From positions 60,047-124,046 of the forward strand of contig JAAYBV010000074.1 of NCBI GenBank assembly GCA_012744475.1: DNA of 64,000 bases. The letters run 5' to 3'. This DNA is from Phycisphaerae bacterium (GTDB taxonomy: Bacteria; Planctomycetota; Phycisphaerae; Sedimentisphaerales; Anaerobacaceae). The translations under genes were made by a program, and so were the position numbers. Below are positions 26,164-35,670 of this stretch, one piece after another. The notes under the pieces are model-generated. The model saw only the letters and a program-made list of their open reading frames with translations, did no database searches and had not been told where the DNA came from. Position 1 is the stretch's first letter; each line of letters begins with the position of its first letter.

Positions 26164-27833
26164 TGGCGCCGTATCCATGTCTGCGTTTCCCCAGTTTCCT
26201 GCCACCCTTGCGCTGAGACCATCGGCGTGCGTGCAGGTATCGGAAGATGACCTTGAAGTCCCCTCTCGGCTTGTTCGAGCAATCCAATGGCGTCTGTGAA
26301 GTTGCGTTTCCGGCGGCACACCTTGGCCTCCAGCAGGAGGGTCTCCACGGTCGATCGCACCTGATTGACCTGGCGACTGAGCCGGGAGGCCTGTGCGTGA
26401 TGGCCTGCGCGGAAATGGGCGCCGGCCGCTAAAGACGTCATCCACAACTCATTACGATGGCGTGCGGCCAGATACTCATAGGCCCGGGCCGCCAGCGGCC
26501 AATTGCCGTCCGCCTCCGCCTGCCACGCCTGCCGCAACAACTCGTCGAACTGAAAAGGCAGCTCTTCGGGCTGCGGACGCCGCACCCGGATGCCGCAGGC
26601 CGCCAGCGAGGCTTCCACCGACAAGCCAGGGTAAGCCCGCCTGGCCTGCCGCAGATCGCCCTCTTTCAACACGGCGCCCCATAGTCCTGCACCACCGCCC
26701 TCCAGCAGAAGCGCTTCCCGATCAGACGCGCTGTGAATCAACACGTAGAGCGGATCCTCCACCCACATCTCCTCGATCGGCAGAGTGCCGGGCGCAATCG
26801 CCACATAAGCCCCCTCGATCCGTTGCAGCGCTGCATCCACCTTCTGCTGCGCCGAACTCTGCGGATCGACGGGAACCAGAACCACGTTCGGCATCTCGCT
26901 GTTCAGCCGCCCGATGTCATGAGACGACAGCGGAATATAGAGCCGATAGGGATAGAACGTGTACCGCCAGAGGCGTCCGCATGTTTCTGCGATGCGCTGG
27001 TTCAGCCCATCGACGAGCAGGATGATCGCCAGCTCCTCCAGCTTGTCCCATGGCTTCGGGGGGTGCGTGGTCCGGATGGCCAGCACGTTTCGCAGATACT
27101 CCTGGGGGTCCTTGCGGCGCTGGATCGAGATGCGGTCCGACTCCTCGATCGGACTGTAGAACTCCCCCGTGATCGTGGGCAGGTGCTGAAAGTCCGAGAA
27201 GAACGCCAGGCGGCGCGTCATGTCCCAATCGATCAGGATGTTCAGATTCTCGTTATAGAGACCCGTCCGGTCCAGCAGATCGCGGCGATGCATCAGGGAC
27301 ACGTGCAAAGCATGGTTGAAGTAGAGCATCAGAAAACGGTCGAAATCCCGGCTGATCTCCACGTGCTTGCTCAGGATCTCCCGGTCGCCGTTGGACAGCA
27401 CGCGGCAGTAGGTCTTGTACAGGTCGCTGTAGGCCACCTGACAATCGGTCGGCCCCTCCAGCGCCTCGACCAACACCCGTACATGGTTCGGATAGTAGAT
27501 ATCGTCATCATCGAGATAGGCGACGTACTTGCCGCGAGCGCGAGCCAGCGCCTCGTTGAGCGAATGAGGCTTGCCCCGGTTCTCGCGCCGATCGATGAAG
27601 AAGATTCGCGGATCGTCGAAGGATGCAACAATGTCACGCACGTCGTGGCCACCGTCGTTGACCACGAAGATTTCCAGGTTCCGATAGGTCTGCCGCACGG
27701 CGCTGGCCAGAGCGTAGGGCAGATAGCGGCGCCGATTGTACGTGGGCAGCAACACACTGACCAGAGGACCGCTTCGATCGCGGCCGTCCGGAGCGGAGGG
27801 TTGCGACAGATTCTCCTGACGATCTGTGGACAT
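26160..27833 (-). CDS. Family 2 glycosyltransferase with C-terminal TPR-like region
   Basis: A 557-residue protein. Residues 25-270 form a GT-A glycosyltransferase of family 2: VSVLLPTYNRRRYLPYAL at the start, NDGGHDVRDIV, the metal-binding YLDDDDIYYPNH and LIDWDMTRRLAF. The C-terminal half has helical repeats (WPLAARAYEYLAARHRNEL). Predicted to transfer a sugar from a nucleotide donor in the cytoplasm. ATG at 27833, 35 bases after the upstream gene, has no obvious ribosome site, so the true start is less certain. Confidence 0.8.
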   Translation of the reverse strand: MSTDRQENLSQPSAPDGRDRSGPLVSVLLPTYNRRRYLPYALASAVRQTYRNLEIFVVNDGGHDVRDIVASFDDPRIFFIDRRENRGKPHSLNEALARARGKYVAYLDDDDIYYPNHVRVLVEALEGPTDCQVAYSDLYKTYCRVLSNGDREILSKHVEISRDFDRFLMLYFNHALHVSLMHRRDLLDRTGLYNENLNILIDWDMTRRLAFFSDFQHLPTITGEFYSPIEESDRISIQRRKDPQEYLRNVLAIRTTHPPKPWDKLEELAIILLVDGLNQRIAETCGRLWRYTFYPYRLYIPLSSHDIGRLNSEMPNVVLVPVDPQSSAQQKVDAALQRIEGAYVAIAPGTLPIEEMWVEDPLYVLIHSASDREALLLEGGGAGLWGAVLKEGDLRQARRAYPGLSVEASLAACGIRVRRPQPEELPFQFDELLRQAWQAEADGNWPLAARAYEYLAARHRNELWMTSLAAGAHFRAGHHAQASRLSRQVNQVRSTVETLLLEAKVCRRKRNFTDAIGLLEQAERGLQGHLPIPARTPMVSAQGWQETGETQTWIRRQ

Positions 27834-27868
27834 TGGACGAGTGTTCAATCTCACGTATGGCGCCACTA

Positions 27869-29380
27869 TTACAGGGTGAACGGGCTGGCGGGGACTTCCA
27901 CACCTGGTCGAGGGCCACGCGGCGTCGGAACGTCGCAGATCCCGCCGGAACGACACGAACCGACGCCGAGACGCCGGGCGTCAATCTCGCTTTCGAGCTG
28001 ATTCAAAATGCCGCCCACCTGGTGCAGTTGCCTGCGAATCGGATAGCGTTCTTCCACGAACCGCCGATAGCCCGCCGGATCGTACTCGCCGCCGAGCGCA
28101 CATTCGCAGAACTCCTCGGCGATGCGGAACAGACTCAGCGCCGGGAACAGACGGTCGGCGCCGGCGAAGTGGTGCACGATGGGCTTCAGCCCGCAGGCCA
28201 TGCCCGTCAGCAGCGACTCGATCTGGCTCTCGCCGATGCCGCCGGAGACGATGAAGTGCTTGTCGCCAAGCCACGCGTTCTGGTCGCCCGCATAGGGCTC
28301 GAACGACACCACACCGGCCAGGCCGAGCGTCTGGACCATGTGATGCGTGTACTGTTCGAGCATGGGATTCTCGAAATCGCCACAGAAGAACAGCCGATAA
28401 CTTCCGTCGAGGTAGTGCAGCTTCTGCATGCACTGGAGGAGAAAAGCCGGATTCGATTCCATCGACAGCCGGCCCATGCACGCGAGGTTCCTGCCGCGAC
28501 CGCGCCGCTGGAACGCGTATCGCGTCGTGTCGATTCCGTGGGGCACGACCGCCAGGCGCGTCCGATTCCGAATGTCGGGCACCCACCTCAGCAGCGTCTC
28601 CTCGACAGCCGAGCTGCCAATCTGAATCACGATGTCCACATTCTCCCATCGAACCCGCCGCACCCAGTCGTCGCGGACGTCCGAGCAGCGCAGACTGACG
28701 ATGGTCTTGCCCGGCGCCGGCGATTGCAGCGCCTCGGCCACGATCGGACCACCGCCGTCGAACCAGGCGATGTCACACCACTGCATCAGACGCGACAGCT
28801 CCTCGGGCGTGCGGCCCATGCAGAACTCCGTCTGGAACCGCTCCTGGACGAATGCCCATGCCTCTGCCAGAGTGCCGTCCACGCTCTGCCCAACCCGGAA
28901 CAACGCGATTTTCGGACGTTTGCTCTGAATCACGCTCAGAATCGGATTGAGCACGTCCTGTTCGGGCCATCGGTGACGCGACCGCAGCAGGACCTCGACG
29001 GCCGGACCTTTCTGGCCCTGATCGAGCAACATCGTGGCGACGCGGTTGAGCACCTCGATATTGAGGATGTCCATCCGCTCCATCGTCTCAAGCAGGGAGG
29101 CGGCCTCACCGGCCATGCCCGCCGCAAGATAGGCCTCGACGAGATTCCAGACGATCTCCCCGCTGTCCGGGCGCAGCGCATGCGCCTTGACCAGATGCGC
29201 AACGGCATCCTCGGAGCGCCCCAGGCAATGGAGGATCGCCCCGGCATCGTTCAGGGCCTGGGCATCCTGCGGAGCCGCCCGCAAGTGCTCGCGGATGCAG
29301 CTCCATGCGGCTTCGTATTTCCCGGCCTCGGCCAGTTCCAGCCCACGCTGGTGGGCATTCACAACTGTGTGTGCGGTCAT
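27869..29380 (-). CDS. TPR protein fused to a GT-B glycosyltransferase domain
   Basis: A 503-residue protein. Residues 1-130 contain TPR repeats (GKYEAAWSCIREHLRAAPQD, AVAHLVKAHALRPDSGE). Residues 160-460 look like a GT-B (family 4-like) glycosyltransferase: VVPHGIDTTRYAF, NLACMGRLSMESNP, FFCGDFENPM and SGGIGESQIESLLTGMACGLKP. It may bind a protein acceptor through the TPRs, as in some protein O-glycosyltransferases; that is inference. First gene after the sigma54 promoter at 29433-29446. The ATG at 29380 has AAAGGAG upstream. Confidence 0.75.
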   Translation of the reverse strand: MTAHTVVNAHQRGLELAEAGKYEAAWSCIREHLRAAPQDAQALNDAGAILHCLGRSEDAVAHLVKAHALRPDSGEIVWNLVEAYLAAGMAGEAASLLETMERMDILNIEVLNRVATMLLDQGQKGPAVEVLLRSRHRWPEQDVLNPILSVIQSKRPKIALFRVGQSVDGTLAEAWAFVQERFQTEFCMGRTPEELSRLMQWCDIAWFDGGGPIVAEALQSPAPGKTIVSLRCSDVRDDWVRRVRWENVDIVIQIGSSAVEETLLRWVPDIRNRTRLAVVPHGIDTTRYAFQRRGRGRNLACMGRLSMESNPAFLLQCMQKLHYLDGSYRLFFCGDFENPMLEQYTHHMVQTLGLAGVVSFEPYAGDQNAWLGDKHFIVSGGIGESQIESLLTGMACGLKPIVHHFAGADRLFPALSLFRIAEEFCECALGGEYDPAGYRRFVEERYPIRRQLHQVGGILNQLESEIDARRLGVGSCRSGGICDVPTPRGPRPGVEVPASPFTL

Positions 29381-29432
29381 ATGTGTGCTCCTTTTGGACA
29401 ACGGAGTAGAACGCGACTCTTGGCCGATGTGT

Positions 29433-29446
29433 GCAAACGGCGTGCC
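29433..29446 (-). promoter_or_regulatory. Sigma54 (-24/-12) promoter of the glycan operon
   Basis: On the minus strand the sequence reads GGCACGCCGTTTGC, with GG and GC separated by exactly ten bases, matching the sigma54 consensus GGCAC-N5-TTGC. It lies about 55 bases upstream of the TPR-glycosyltransferase start at 29380 and downstream of flgL, so it can drive the island independently of the hook operon. Confidence 0.8.
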
Positions 29447-29561
29447 GGTGTGCTAAAACGGGGTTTATTTGCCGCAAGGCCCATCGGGACGGATCGTCTG
29501 GATAGAAATCAGACATCGACGTCTGCAAAACGACCGTGAACCCCCCTCCGGCCGGCCCGGG

Positions 29562-30749
29562 TCAACTGATGTAGTCCAGCAACGACAGGCTCATCAGCTT
29601 CGCGGCGACCGACAGCGACATCTGGTAGAGAATCTCACGTCGCGAAAGGTCGATGGAAATCTGGGCAATATCGGCTTCCTGGAGCCGCGTGGTCTCGTCC
29701 TGCGTGTCAAACTGCATGCTGTCGAGAGTGTCCTTCAGGGCGGTGAGGAACCCGACCTTCGATCCCGTGGAGACGTCGGACTGGATCAGGAGGCTTCGCA
29801 CTTCCTCCACCGCCTGGACGCACTGATCCACGTAGCTGAGCAACTGCTGGGGGGAAACCTCGCGGTCGTTCTTCAGGATGTCTCGCAGGCTCATCAGGGT
29901 GCCGAAAACATCGTAGGTTCCAGGAACGCGGACCAGTTCGACGCCGGTGCCGGTAATCTGCGTGGTATCGACATAGAGAACGCATCCCGTGCGCGAATCC
30001 GTCACCGCCTGGTTGGTTGCCCCGCCTGCGGGCACCGTGACGAACGTGGCGCCGTCGTCGATGGAGACTCGGTAGTTGCTTCCATCATGCTCGACCATCA
30101 GCCAGACATCTCCGCGCACGTTCGAGGTGCCGGTTCCGTTCCGGGCCCCGGTGCCGCCGAGGAAGATCGGGGCCTCGCGTTGGTTGGCTTGAAAAATGTC
30201 GTCGCCGACGCGAAACGCCTCGATTTCCACCGCCGGGGCCACGTCGATCCGCCGGGATTCCTCGCCCCCTTGATAGGTCACGCCGACGATCTGCCCGCCG
30301 GAGTACTCTACCGCGTAGGGTGGAGCGCTGGTGTTGTTTCCGGAAAACAGGTACTGGTTCGCGTGCTTGGTGTTAGCCAGCGAGACCAGTTGTTCCAGCG
30401 TGCTGTTGAGTTTCTCGGCGATTCGCTCCTGTCCTTCGTTGTCGTAAACGCCGCCGACGATCTCGGTCAGGACCGTTCGGCTGTCGGCCAGTTCGGACGC
30501 CATGTTCTCGATGACGGTTGAGGAAATCTCGAGCGTGCCGATCAGGTTCTGGATGTTCTCGATGTAGCCAGCCAACGAACGATCCTGCGTGTTCAGGCCG
30601 AGAATCCGATAGGCCTCCGAGGGGCTGTCGGAGGCCCGATTGACCCGGTTGCCCGTGGAGGCCTGCTCCTGCAACGTGGTGATCGCCCGGGTATGGAGAG
30701 ACAGGGCGTAACTGACATTGTCGCATATGCTGGCTAATGAACCGCTCAT
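29562..30749 (-). CDS. flgL: Flagellar hook-associated protein 3 (FlgL)
   Basis: Junction protein between hook and filament, 395 residues. The N-terminus resembles flagellin-type coiled ends (LHTRAITTLQEQASTGNRVNRASDSPS, split here by NVSYALS), and the C-terminus is the matching helix (ISIDLSRREILYQMSLSVAAKLMSLSLLDYIS). The central variable domain is larger than in enterobacterial FlgL. GAGG lies five bases before the ATG at 30749. It follows flgK with an 80-base gap and is the last gene of the flg operon. Confidence 0.9.
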   Translation of the reverse strand: MSGSLASICDNVSYALSLHTRAITTLQEQASTGNRVNRASDSPSEAYRILGLNTQDRSLAGYIENIQNLIGTLEISSTVIENMASELADSRTVLTEIVGGVYDNEGQERIAEKLNSTLEQLVSLANTKHANQYLFSGNNTSAPPYAVEYSGGQIVGVTYQGGEESRRIDVAPAVEIEAFRVGDDIFQANQREAPIFLGGTGARNGTGTSNVRGDVWLMVEHDGSNYRVSIDDGATFVTVPAGGATNQAVTDSRTGCVLYVDTTQITGTGVELVRVPGTYDVFGTLMSLRDILKNDREVSPQQLLSYVDQCVQAVEEVRSLLIQSDVSTGSKVGFLTALKDTLDSMQFDTQDETTRLQEADIAQISIDLSRREILYQMSLSVAAKLMSLSLLDYIS

Positions 30750-30829
30750 GGTTGCCTCACAGTCGTTTTCTACAGACTGCCCAACAGGCTTACCGGCCGC
30801 TCAGTCCTTCGGCCCGAGGTCTCCTGGCG

Positions 30830-32800
30830 TCAAACCATGTCCATCAGCGACATCAGCACCGTCTGCTGCGTCGTGAGGAACTTGGCCATCGCCTGGAACA
30901 TCGTCTCAAAGACGATCAATTGGGCCGCCTCATCGTTGATATTGACACCGCTGATCTCGCTCTGCTGCTTCTTCAGGTCCTGAATGACCGCCTCAATGTT
31001 GTCCTGTCTCGACTGCCGCAGCGCCACCTGCTGTCCGATATTGGCCATCGTCCGCTGGTAGTACTCGTTGGCGGTCATGCCCCCGAGGCTCTCCACCGAC
31101 GCGTCATGAACGCGGGCCATCCGCAGCGCCGCCTCATTGTCGCTCAGGTCCGCGCTCAGGGCCGTGGCAATCCGGTCCGGGTGGTTGGCTATATCGGCGC
31201 AAACGCTCATCTCCGAGGCGCTGGCGCCGGAGAAGAACACGTTCATGCCCGCCGCCGCCAGAAAACCTGAGGTGTCCGTCGTCTGAAAGACGTCGACGTC
31301 GAAGGTGTCTCCGTTGTTGAGATCGCCCGTGCTCAGCGCGATCTTGATCCCGTTGGCCATCTCGATCACGTCGCCGGCGGCGTAACCGTCGCCGACGCTC
31401 AGCGTGGCAATCACATCCCCGCCGGAATTCGTGACCGTCAGACGAACGACCCCGTTTCCGACGGCGCCGGTGCCGCTGACCGTGAAACGGAGCGTCTCAT
31501 TGGACTCTCCATCATACGTGCCCGAAACGGAGATCGTCGGCGGAACCGCCGCGGTCAGATTGCTGGCCGTCGGTCGCGGCAGCACGGCCGGAATGAAGTC
31601 GAACTCGTACCCGAGATCGGACACAATGTGGAGCTTCGACGAGTCTGAGGATCCGTTTAGACCCGGGATGGCGTTGATCTTGGCGGCAATCGAATCCAGT
31701 GTGTCGGGCAAGGCGCCGGACACATCCACAGTCACGGCGTGTCGCCGGATCTCGCCGGTGTCCGTGTTGGTGACGCGAATGTAAAAGGTCCCGTCGGTGA
31801 TCGGCGGTTCGACCTCGCTCAGTTGGTCGCTGTTCATCGCCCAGCCGTCCATCTCCGTGAACGCCCCGTCCAGCCCGACCCCCTGAACATGGCATGTGTT
31901 GATCTGGACCACAATGCTCTTGGCCAGCGTGTCGAGTTTCTTCTGAAGCTCCGGCAGCAGTTCGTTCTTGAGCGAGAGCAGTCCCCCGAGACGCCCTCCT
32001 TCCACAAGCAGGCCGTAGCCCTCGGTTCCCGCGGCTTGTAGGGCCAGCGATCCGTTGTTCTGCATCGTGACGGAGACCTCCAGGGTAATCGCCCCCGTGA
32101 CCACCGGAAGCCCGTCGATGGAAACGTCGACCCCGCCGTACTCTCGGGTCTGCGTTTCAATGCCCGTCAATGCCGCCAGTTCGGCGATCAACTGATCCCG
32201 ACTGTCGCGCAGGTTGTTCGCTTGCCCTCCGTTGATCTCCACGCCCTGAATCTTGTTGTTCAGCTCGGCAATCTGTGCCGTCAACGCGTTGATGGAATCG
32301 GCGACGTTCTGCGCCTCGAGCACTACCTGGTCTTCGAGACTGGTCAGCGAGTCGCCCAACCGCCGGAATTCCGTCGTCAGGATCTGGGCGGAGCTGATGA
32401 CCTCGTTGCGCCAGGTTTGCTCGAGCGGGTTGGCCGCCAAGCCGCGCAACGCATCGAAGAACGTGTCGAGCGTCTCGTTCAATCCGCCGCTGGCGCCGAA
32501 TTCTCCGAACGTCGTTTCCACGGAGCTCAGCGTGGACAGTTCCTGAGAGATCTGCGCGTTGGAGGAGGTCTGGCTGACGATCTCCCGCTCCAGGAGGCTG
32601 TCGATCATGCGCGTGACGCCGACGATGTCCACGCCCGCGCCGACCGCCGCCGCCCCGGTCTGTGTCGCTTTCGACGGACGCAGCTCAATGCGTTGACGAT
32701 GGTAGCCGTCGGTCGACGCGTTGGCGACGTTGTTGCCGATCACGTCCATCGCCGCGTACGCCGCACTCAGACCGCTCAATCCAATCGAGAAGCTCTGCAT
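30830..32800 (-). CDS. flgK: Flagellar hook-associated protein 1 (FlgK)
   Basis: Hook-filament junction protein of 656 residues. It starts with the rod/hook N-terminal signature (GLSGLSAAYAAMDVIGNNVANASTDGY) and ends with the matching C-terminal helix (VNINDEAAQLIVFETMFQAMAKFLTTQQTVL). The large middle part, residues 330-560, has beta-rich repeats. The ATG at 32800 has GAGGA seven bases upstream. The gene is followed by flgL as in most flagellar operons. Confidence 0.92.
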   Translation of the reverse strand: MQSFSIGLSGLSAAYAAMDVIGNNVANASTDGYHRQRIELRPSKATQTGAAAVGAGVDIVGVTRMIDSLLEREIVSQTSSNAQISQELSTLSSVETTFGEFGASGGLNETLDTFFDALRGLAANPLEQTWRNEVISSAQILTTEFRRLGDSLTSLEDQVVLEAQNVADSINALTAQIAELNNKIQGVEINGGQANNLRDSRDQLIAELAALTGIETQTREYGGVDVSIDGLPVVTGAITLEVSVTMQNNGSLALQAAGTEGYGLLVEGGRLGGLLSLKNELLPELQKKLDTLAKSIVVQINTCHVQGVGLDGAFTEMDGWAMNSDQLSEVEPPITDGTFYIRVTNTDTGEIRRHAVTVDVSGALPDTLDSIAAKINAIPGLNGSSDSSKLHIVSDLGYEFDFIPAVLPRPTASNLTAAVPPTISVSGTYDGESNETLRFTVSGTGAVGNGVVRLTVTNSGGDVIATLSVGDGYAAGDVIEMANGIKIALSTGDLNNGDTFDVDVFQTTDTSGFLAAAGMNVFFSGASASEMSVCADIANHPDRIATALSADLSDNEAALRMARVHDASVESLGGMTANEYYQRTMANIGQQVALRQSRQDNIEAVIQDLKKQQSEISGVNINDEAAQLIVFETMFQAMAKFLTTQQTVLMSLMDMV

Positions 32801-32865
32801 AGGCCGATCCTCAACCGCCGTCCGGCAAGAGACCGCGCCGGCGGCCATGACATTCCCTTGTGCCG

Positions 32866-33381
32866 CTAATAGTGCAGATTGACCAGGCTCACATTCGCCT
32901 GACGATGCACCGTCCCCCGAGCGTTGTACGTGGCTTTACCCTGGGCGTCCTGCCCGAAGAACACCCGCATCAACGAGCGATTGAAGCGGGCGCAATCCGC
33001 TACCAGCGCGGTGGTCAGCACATATTCCCGTTTCAGTTGAGCGACCAGGTCCTTCAGACGGGTTTGCCGATCCTCTACCGCCCGACGCCGCGGATCGACG
33101 AGCAGACGCCGCAACGCCGACAGCGTCATCGAGCCCGGCTCGCATCCCAACTCGTCGGCCAGTTCCTTGCGGATGGCCTGGCGCCGCTGGATCGCCGCCA
33201 GGCGCGACTCCGCCTCCTCCTGAAGATCACGGAGAAGCGCTTCCAGAGCCTTGTCGTCTCGCTTGATGATCAGACTGCGCAGAACATCCAGTTGAGACAA
33301 CGTGCTCTGTGTGCTGCGGATATCCTCATCCAGGGCCGCCAACAGGGCGTCCACCTTGATTTCTGCCACGCTCGATATCAT
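32866..33381 (-). CDS. flgN: FlgN-like flagellar export chaperone
   Basis: A 171-residue helical protein (DALLAALDEDIRSTQSTLSQLD, EALLRDLQEEAESRLAAIQRR) in the FlgN position between the rod-assembly protein and flgK. FlgN escorts FlgK and FlgL to the export gate. Sequence similarity is weak but size, helix content and position fit. ATG 33381 has GAGGA upstream and starts two bases after the flgJ stop. Confidence 0.7.
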   Translation of the reverse strand: MISSVAEIKVDALLAALDEDIRSTQSTLSQLDVLRSLIIKRDDKALEALLRDLQEEAESRLAAIQRRQAIRKELADELGCEPGSMTLSALRRLLVDPRRRAVEDRQTRLKDLVAQLKREYVLTTALVADCARFNRSLMRVFFGQDAQGKATYNARGTVHRQANVSLVNLHY

Positions 33382-33383
33382 CG

Positions 33384-33767
33384 TCAGAGTTCCTCGTTCA
33401 CCGATCCACCGCCGGCGTCAACCCCGTCCATCGTCTGGAAATGCTGGTACAGGTCTTGCCACAACCCGAACCCTCCTTTGTTCGCCACATCCTGGGCCAG
33501 ATACGACCAAAACATGCCGTGCACCTGGTCGGCGGCGACGTCGTCGTCGAAGCCGGAATCCTCAATGGAGTTCTTGACCTCCTCGAACAACTTGGTCAGG
33601 AGAACCGATTCGAAATCCTTGGCCAGTTGCTTCTTCTCCTCGTCGGAGGCTCTGCGGATCGCCTCCGCATCCATCCCCTCGATCGGGTCGGATGCGGCGG
33701 ACGCGACCTGGCGAAGAGCCGCCGGCGGCACCGCCAGAGGCAGTGCGATCGATTCGATGCCGTCCAT
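33384..33767 (-). CDS. flgJ: Rod-binding protein, FlgJ N-terminal domain type
   Basis: A 127-residue protein matching only the rod-binding N-terminal domain of FlgJ (KQLAKDFESVLLTKLFEEVKNS, MFWSYLAQDVANKGGFGLWQDL). The peptidoglycan-hydrolase domain of enterobacterial FlgJ is absent, as is common outside gammaproteobacteria. Another enzyme presumably opens the cell wall for the rod. The ATG at 33767 uses AAGGA that overlaps the flgI stop. Confidence 0.85.
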   Translation of the reverse strand: MDGIESIALPLAVPPAALRQVASAASDPIEGMDAEAIRRASDEEKKQLAKDFESVLLTKLFEEVKNSIEDSGFDDDVAADQVHGMFWSYLAQDVANKGGFGLWQDLYQHFQTMDGVDAGGGSVNEEL

Positions 33768-33777
33768 CTCGGTTTCC

Positions 33778-34953
33778 TTACATGATCACCAGCTTGGCCT
33801 GCAAGGCGCCCGCCTCTTTCAACGCGTTGAAGATCGCAATCAGATCGCGAGGCGACGCCCCGATGGCGTTCAGCGTCTTGGCCAGCTCGGACACCGTCAC
33901 CGCCCGTTCGACCGGAATCAGGTAGGCGTTCTGCTCCTCCACGCCGACCATCGTCTCCGGGACCACCTCGGTGGAACCCGCCTCGGAGAAGGGCGCCGTC
34001 GGCTGTGAGACCTGGGCGGTTTCCTTGACCTTCACCACCAGACTGCCTTGGGAGATCGCCACCGACGAGATACCGACGTTTTCGCCGACCACGATCGTGC
34101 CGGTGCGCTCGTTGATCACCACCGTCGCGGGCATGTCCACCGTGACCTCTTTCTGCATGATCTCGTCGAGGAACGCAATGACGTCCTTCTGCGCGACCTC
34201 GGCGGGGACCATCACCCGGATGCTGGCGGCGTCCAGAACCACGGCGCTGTCGGCATACGATTGATTGATGATCTCGCTGATGCGCTGGGCCGTCGAGAAA
34301 TCGTTGTTGCGCAGGCTGAACGTGATGAAGCGCCGGCCGGCCACCTGCTCGATGAAGCTGGCCAGTTCCGATTTCTCCACGATCGCCCCGTCGGCGACGC
34401 GCCCGACCGTCTGATGGTTCTTCGACATCGACGCCTGCTTGCCCGCGACGGACCAGCCGCCGAGCGAGATGCCTCCCTGCGCAACCGCATAGACCTGACC
34501 GTCCAGGCCTTTCAGCGGAGTCGGCAGAAGCATGGCTCCTTGCAGGCTCTTGGCGTCGCCCAGCGCCGAGACGTCCACGTCGACGCGCATTCCCTCCCGA
34601 TCGAAAGGCCCGAGTTCGGCGGTCACCATCACCACCGCGATGTTGCCACCGGTCAATTCGTTCGGCATCAGCACCAATCCGGACTCTCGCAGGATGTTCG
34701 TCAGCATCTGTCGCGACAGAAGGCCCGAGTCGCCGGTGCCCGCCAGACCGATCACGAGCCCCACGCCCGTCAGCGGGTTGCCGCGCACGCCCTGGATCTC
34801 GACGATGTCCTTGATGCGTTCGGCGCGAACCGGAACGCAGGCCATCGCAAGCAGCACAAGCAGTACGCCGATGCCTCTGCTCCTGATGATCCGGAGGAGA
34901 CGTTCCGATCCGGCGACCGGAACGGCCGGGCTAGAAGCGCTCATGAATTCCAT
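33778..34953 (-). CDS. flgI: Flagellar P-ring protein (FlgI)
   Basis: Periplasmic ring protein of 391 residues around the rod. Signal peptide at about 18-45 (IRSRGIGVLLVLLAMACVPVRA), then RIKDIVEIQGVRGNPLTGVGL, GGNIAVVMVTAELGPFDREG and INERTGTIVVGENV, all strongly conserved in FlgI. The start at 34953 has GGAG ten bases upstream; an ATG nine bases later is possible. Its presence shows a peptidoglycan-spanning flagellum. Confidence 0.92.
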   Translation of the reverse strand: MEFMSASSPAVPVAGSERLLRIIRSRGIGVLLVLLAMACVPVRAERIKDIVEIQGVRGNPLTGVGLVIGLAGTGDSGLLSRQMLTNILRESGLVLMPNELTGGNIAVVMVTAELGPFDREGMRVDVDVSALGDAKSLQGAMLLPTPLKGLDGQVYAVAQGGISLGGWSVAGKQASMSKNHQTVGRVADGAIVEKSELASFIEQVAGRRFITFSLRNNDFSTAQRISEIINQSYADSAVVLDAASIRVMVPAEVAQKDVIAFLDEIMQKEVTVDMPATVVINERTGTIVVGENVGISSVAISQGSLVVKVKETAQVSQPTAPFSEAGSTEVVPETMVGVEEQNAYLIPVERAVTVSELAKTLNAIGASPRDLIAIFNALKEAGALQAKLVIM

Positions 34954-34998
34954 CGTTGGGTTTCTCCAAAGAAGCCGCAGGAATCTCCGCCCCCGCCC

Positions 34999-35610
34999 TC
35001 ACCAGGGCCACAGGACGTCGAACACCCGGCCGAGCCATCCCGTTCTCGTATAGGGGGCCGCCACCCCGCCGTTCTGCGTGACGATGCGGAAGTTCGCCAC
35101 CTGCGCGCTCTTGACCGTGTTGTCGAACGCAATGTCGCTGGGTCGAACGATGCCGCTGACTTCGATCGTCTGCACGTCGCCCGCGATGTTCCGGTCACGC
35201 GTCCCGATCACCACCAGGTTCCCGTTGGGCAGGATGTCCACAACCACCGCACTGACCCGGTCTTCGAAGCTCCGCTCGTCCTTGTAGTCCGCTTTGCTCT
35301 TCAGCTCGTTTTCCGACGCGGCGTTCATCGTAAAGCCCGGGATGCTGGGCAGAAGGTGGTCGATGTTCAGATCGCCGTTGAACGCGCTGGACCGTTCCGT
35401 CTCTTTCTGGAGGTCCCGCTTGGCCTTGTTGTCCACCTTGCTGTCTTCGACGATCGTGATCGTCAGCACGTCGCCGATGTTGCGCGCCACGTCGTCGGCG
35501 TACACTGTCTTCATGTTCGTGTCGCGCTTGGCCCAGATCGAGCCGGCCTGAAGCGTCTCGGCGGCGCCGAGTGCCAGGGCCATTGCCAGCCATAGTGTCG
35601 TCTTCCTCAT
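34999..35610 (-). CDS. flgH: Flagellar L-ring protein (FlgH), apparently without lipobox
   Basis: Outer-membrane ring protein of 203 residues. It has the conserved core VYADDVARNIGDVLTITIVEDSKV and ILPNGNLVVIGTRDRNIAGDVQTIEVSGIVRPSDI. The N-terminus (MRKTTLWLAMALALGAAETLQAG) looks like an ordinary signal peptide; the lipoprotein cysteine of typical FlgH is not present. The ATG at 35610 with AAGGA upstream is preferred over one 15 bases earlier. It is paired with flgI and flgA. Confidence 0.9.
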   Translation of the reverse strand: MRKTTLWLAMALALGAAETLQAGSIWAKRDTNMKTVYADDVARNIGDVLTITIVEDSKVDNKAKRDLQKETERSSAFNGDLNIDHLLPSIPGFTMNAASENELKSKADYKDERSFEDRVSAVVVDILPNGNLVVIGTRDRNIAGDVQTIEVSGIVRPSDIAFDNTVKSAQVANFRIVTQNGGVAAPYTRTGWLGRVFDVLWPW

Positions 35611-35670
35611 TCGTCTTCCTTCCACATTGGGGTCGGGCCTGCGAGAAGTGTCCGCGATCCGTCCCCGGTC

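Noticed and set aside
29510..29525. Small hairpin after flgL
   Set aside because: CAGAC/GTCTG stem is short and lacks a T-run; not convincing as a terminator.
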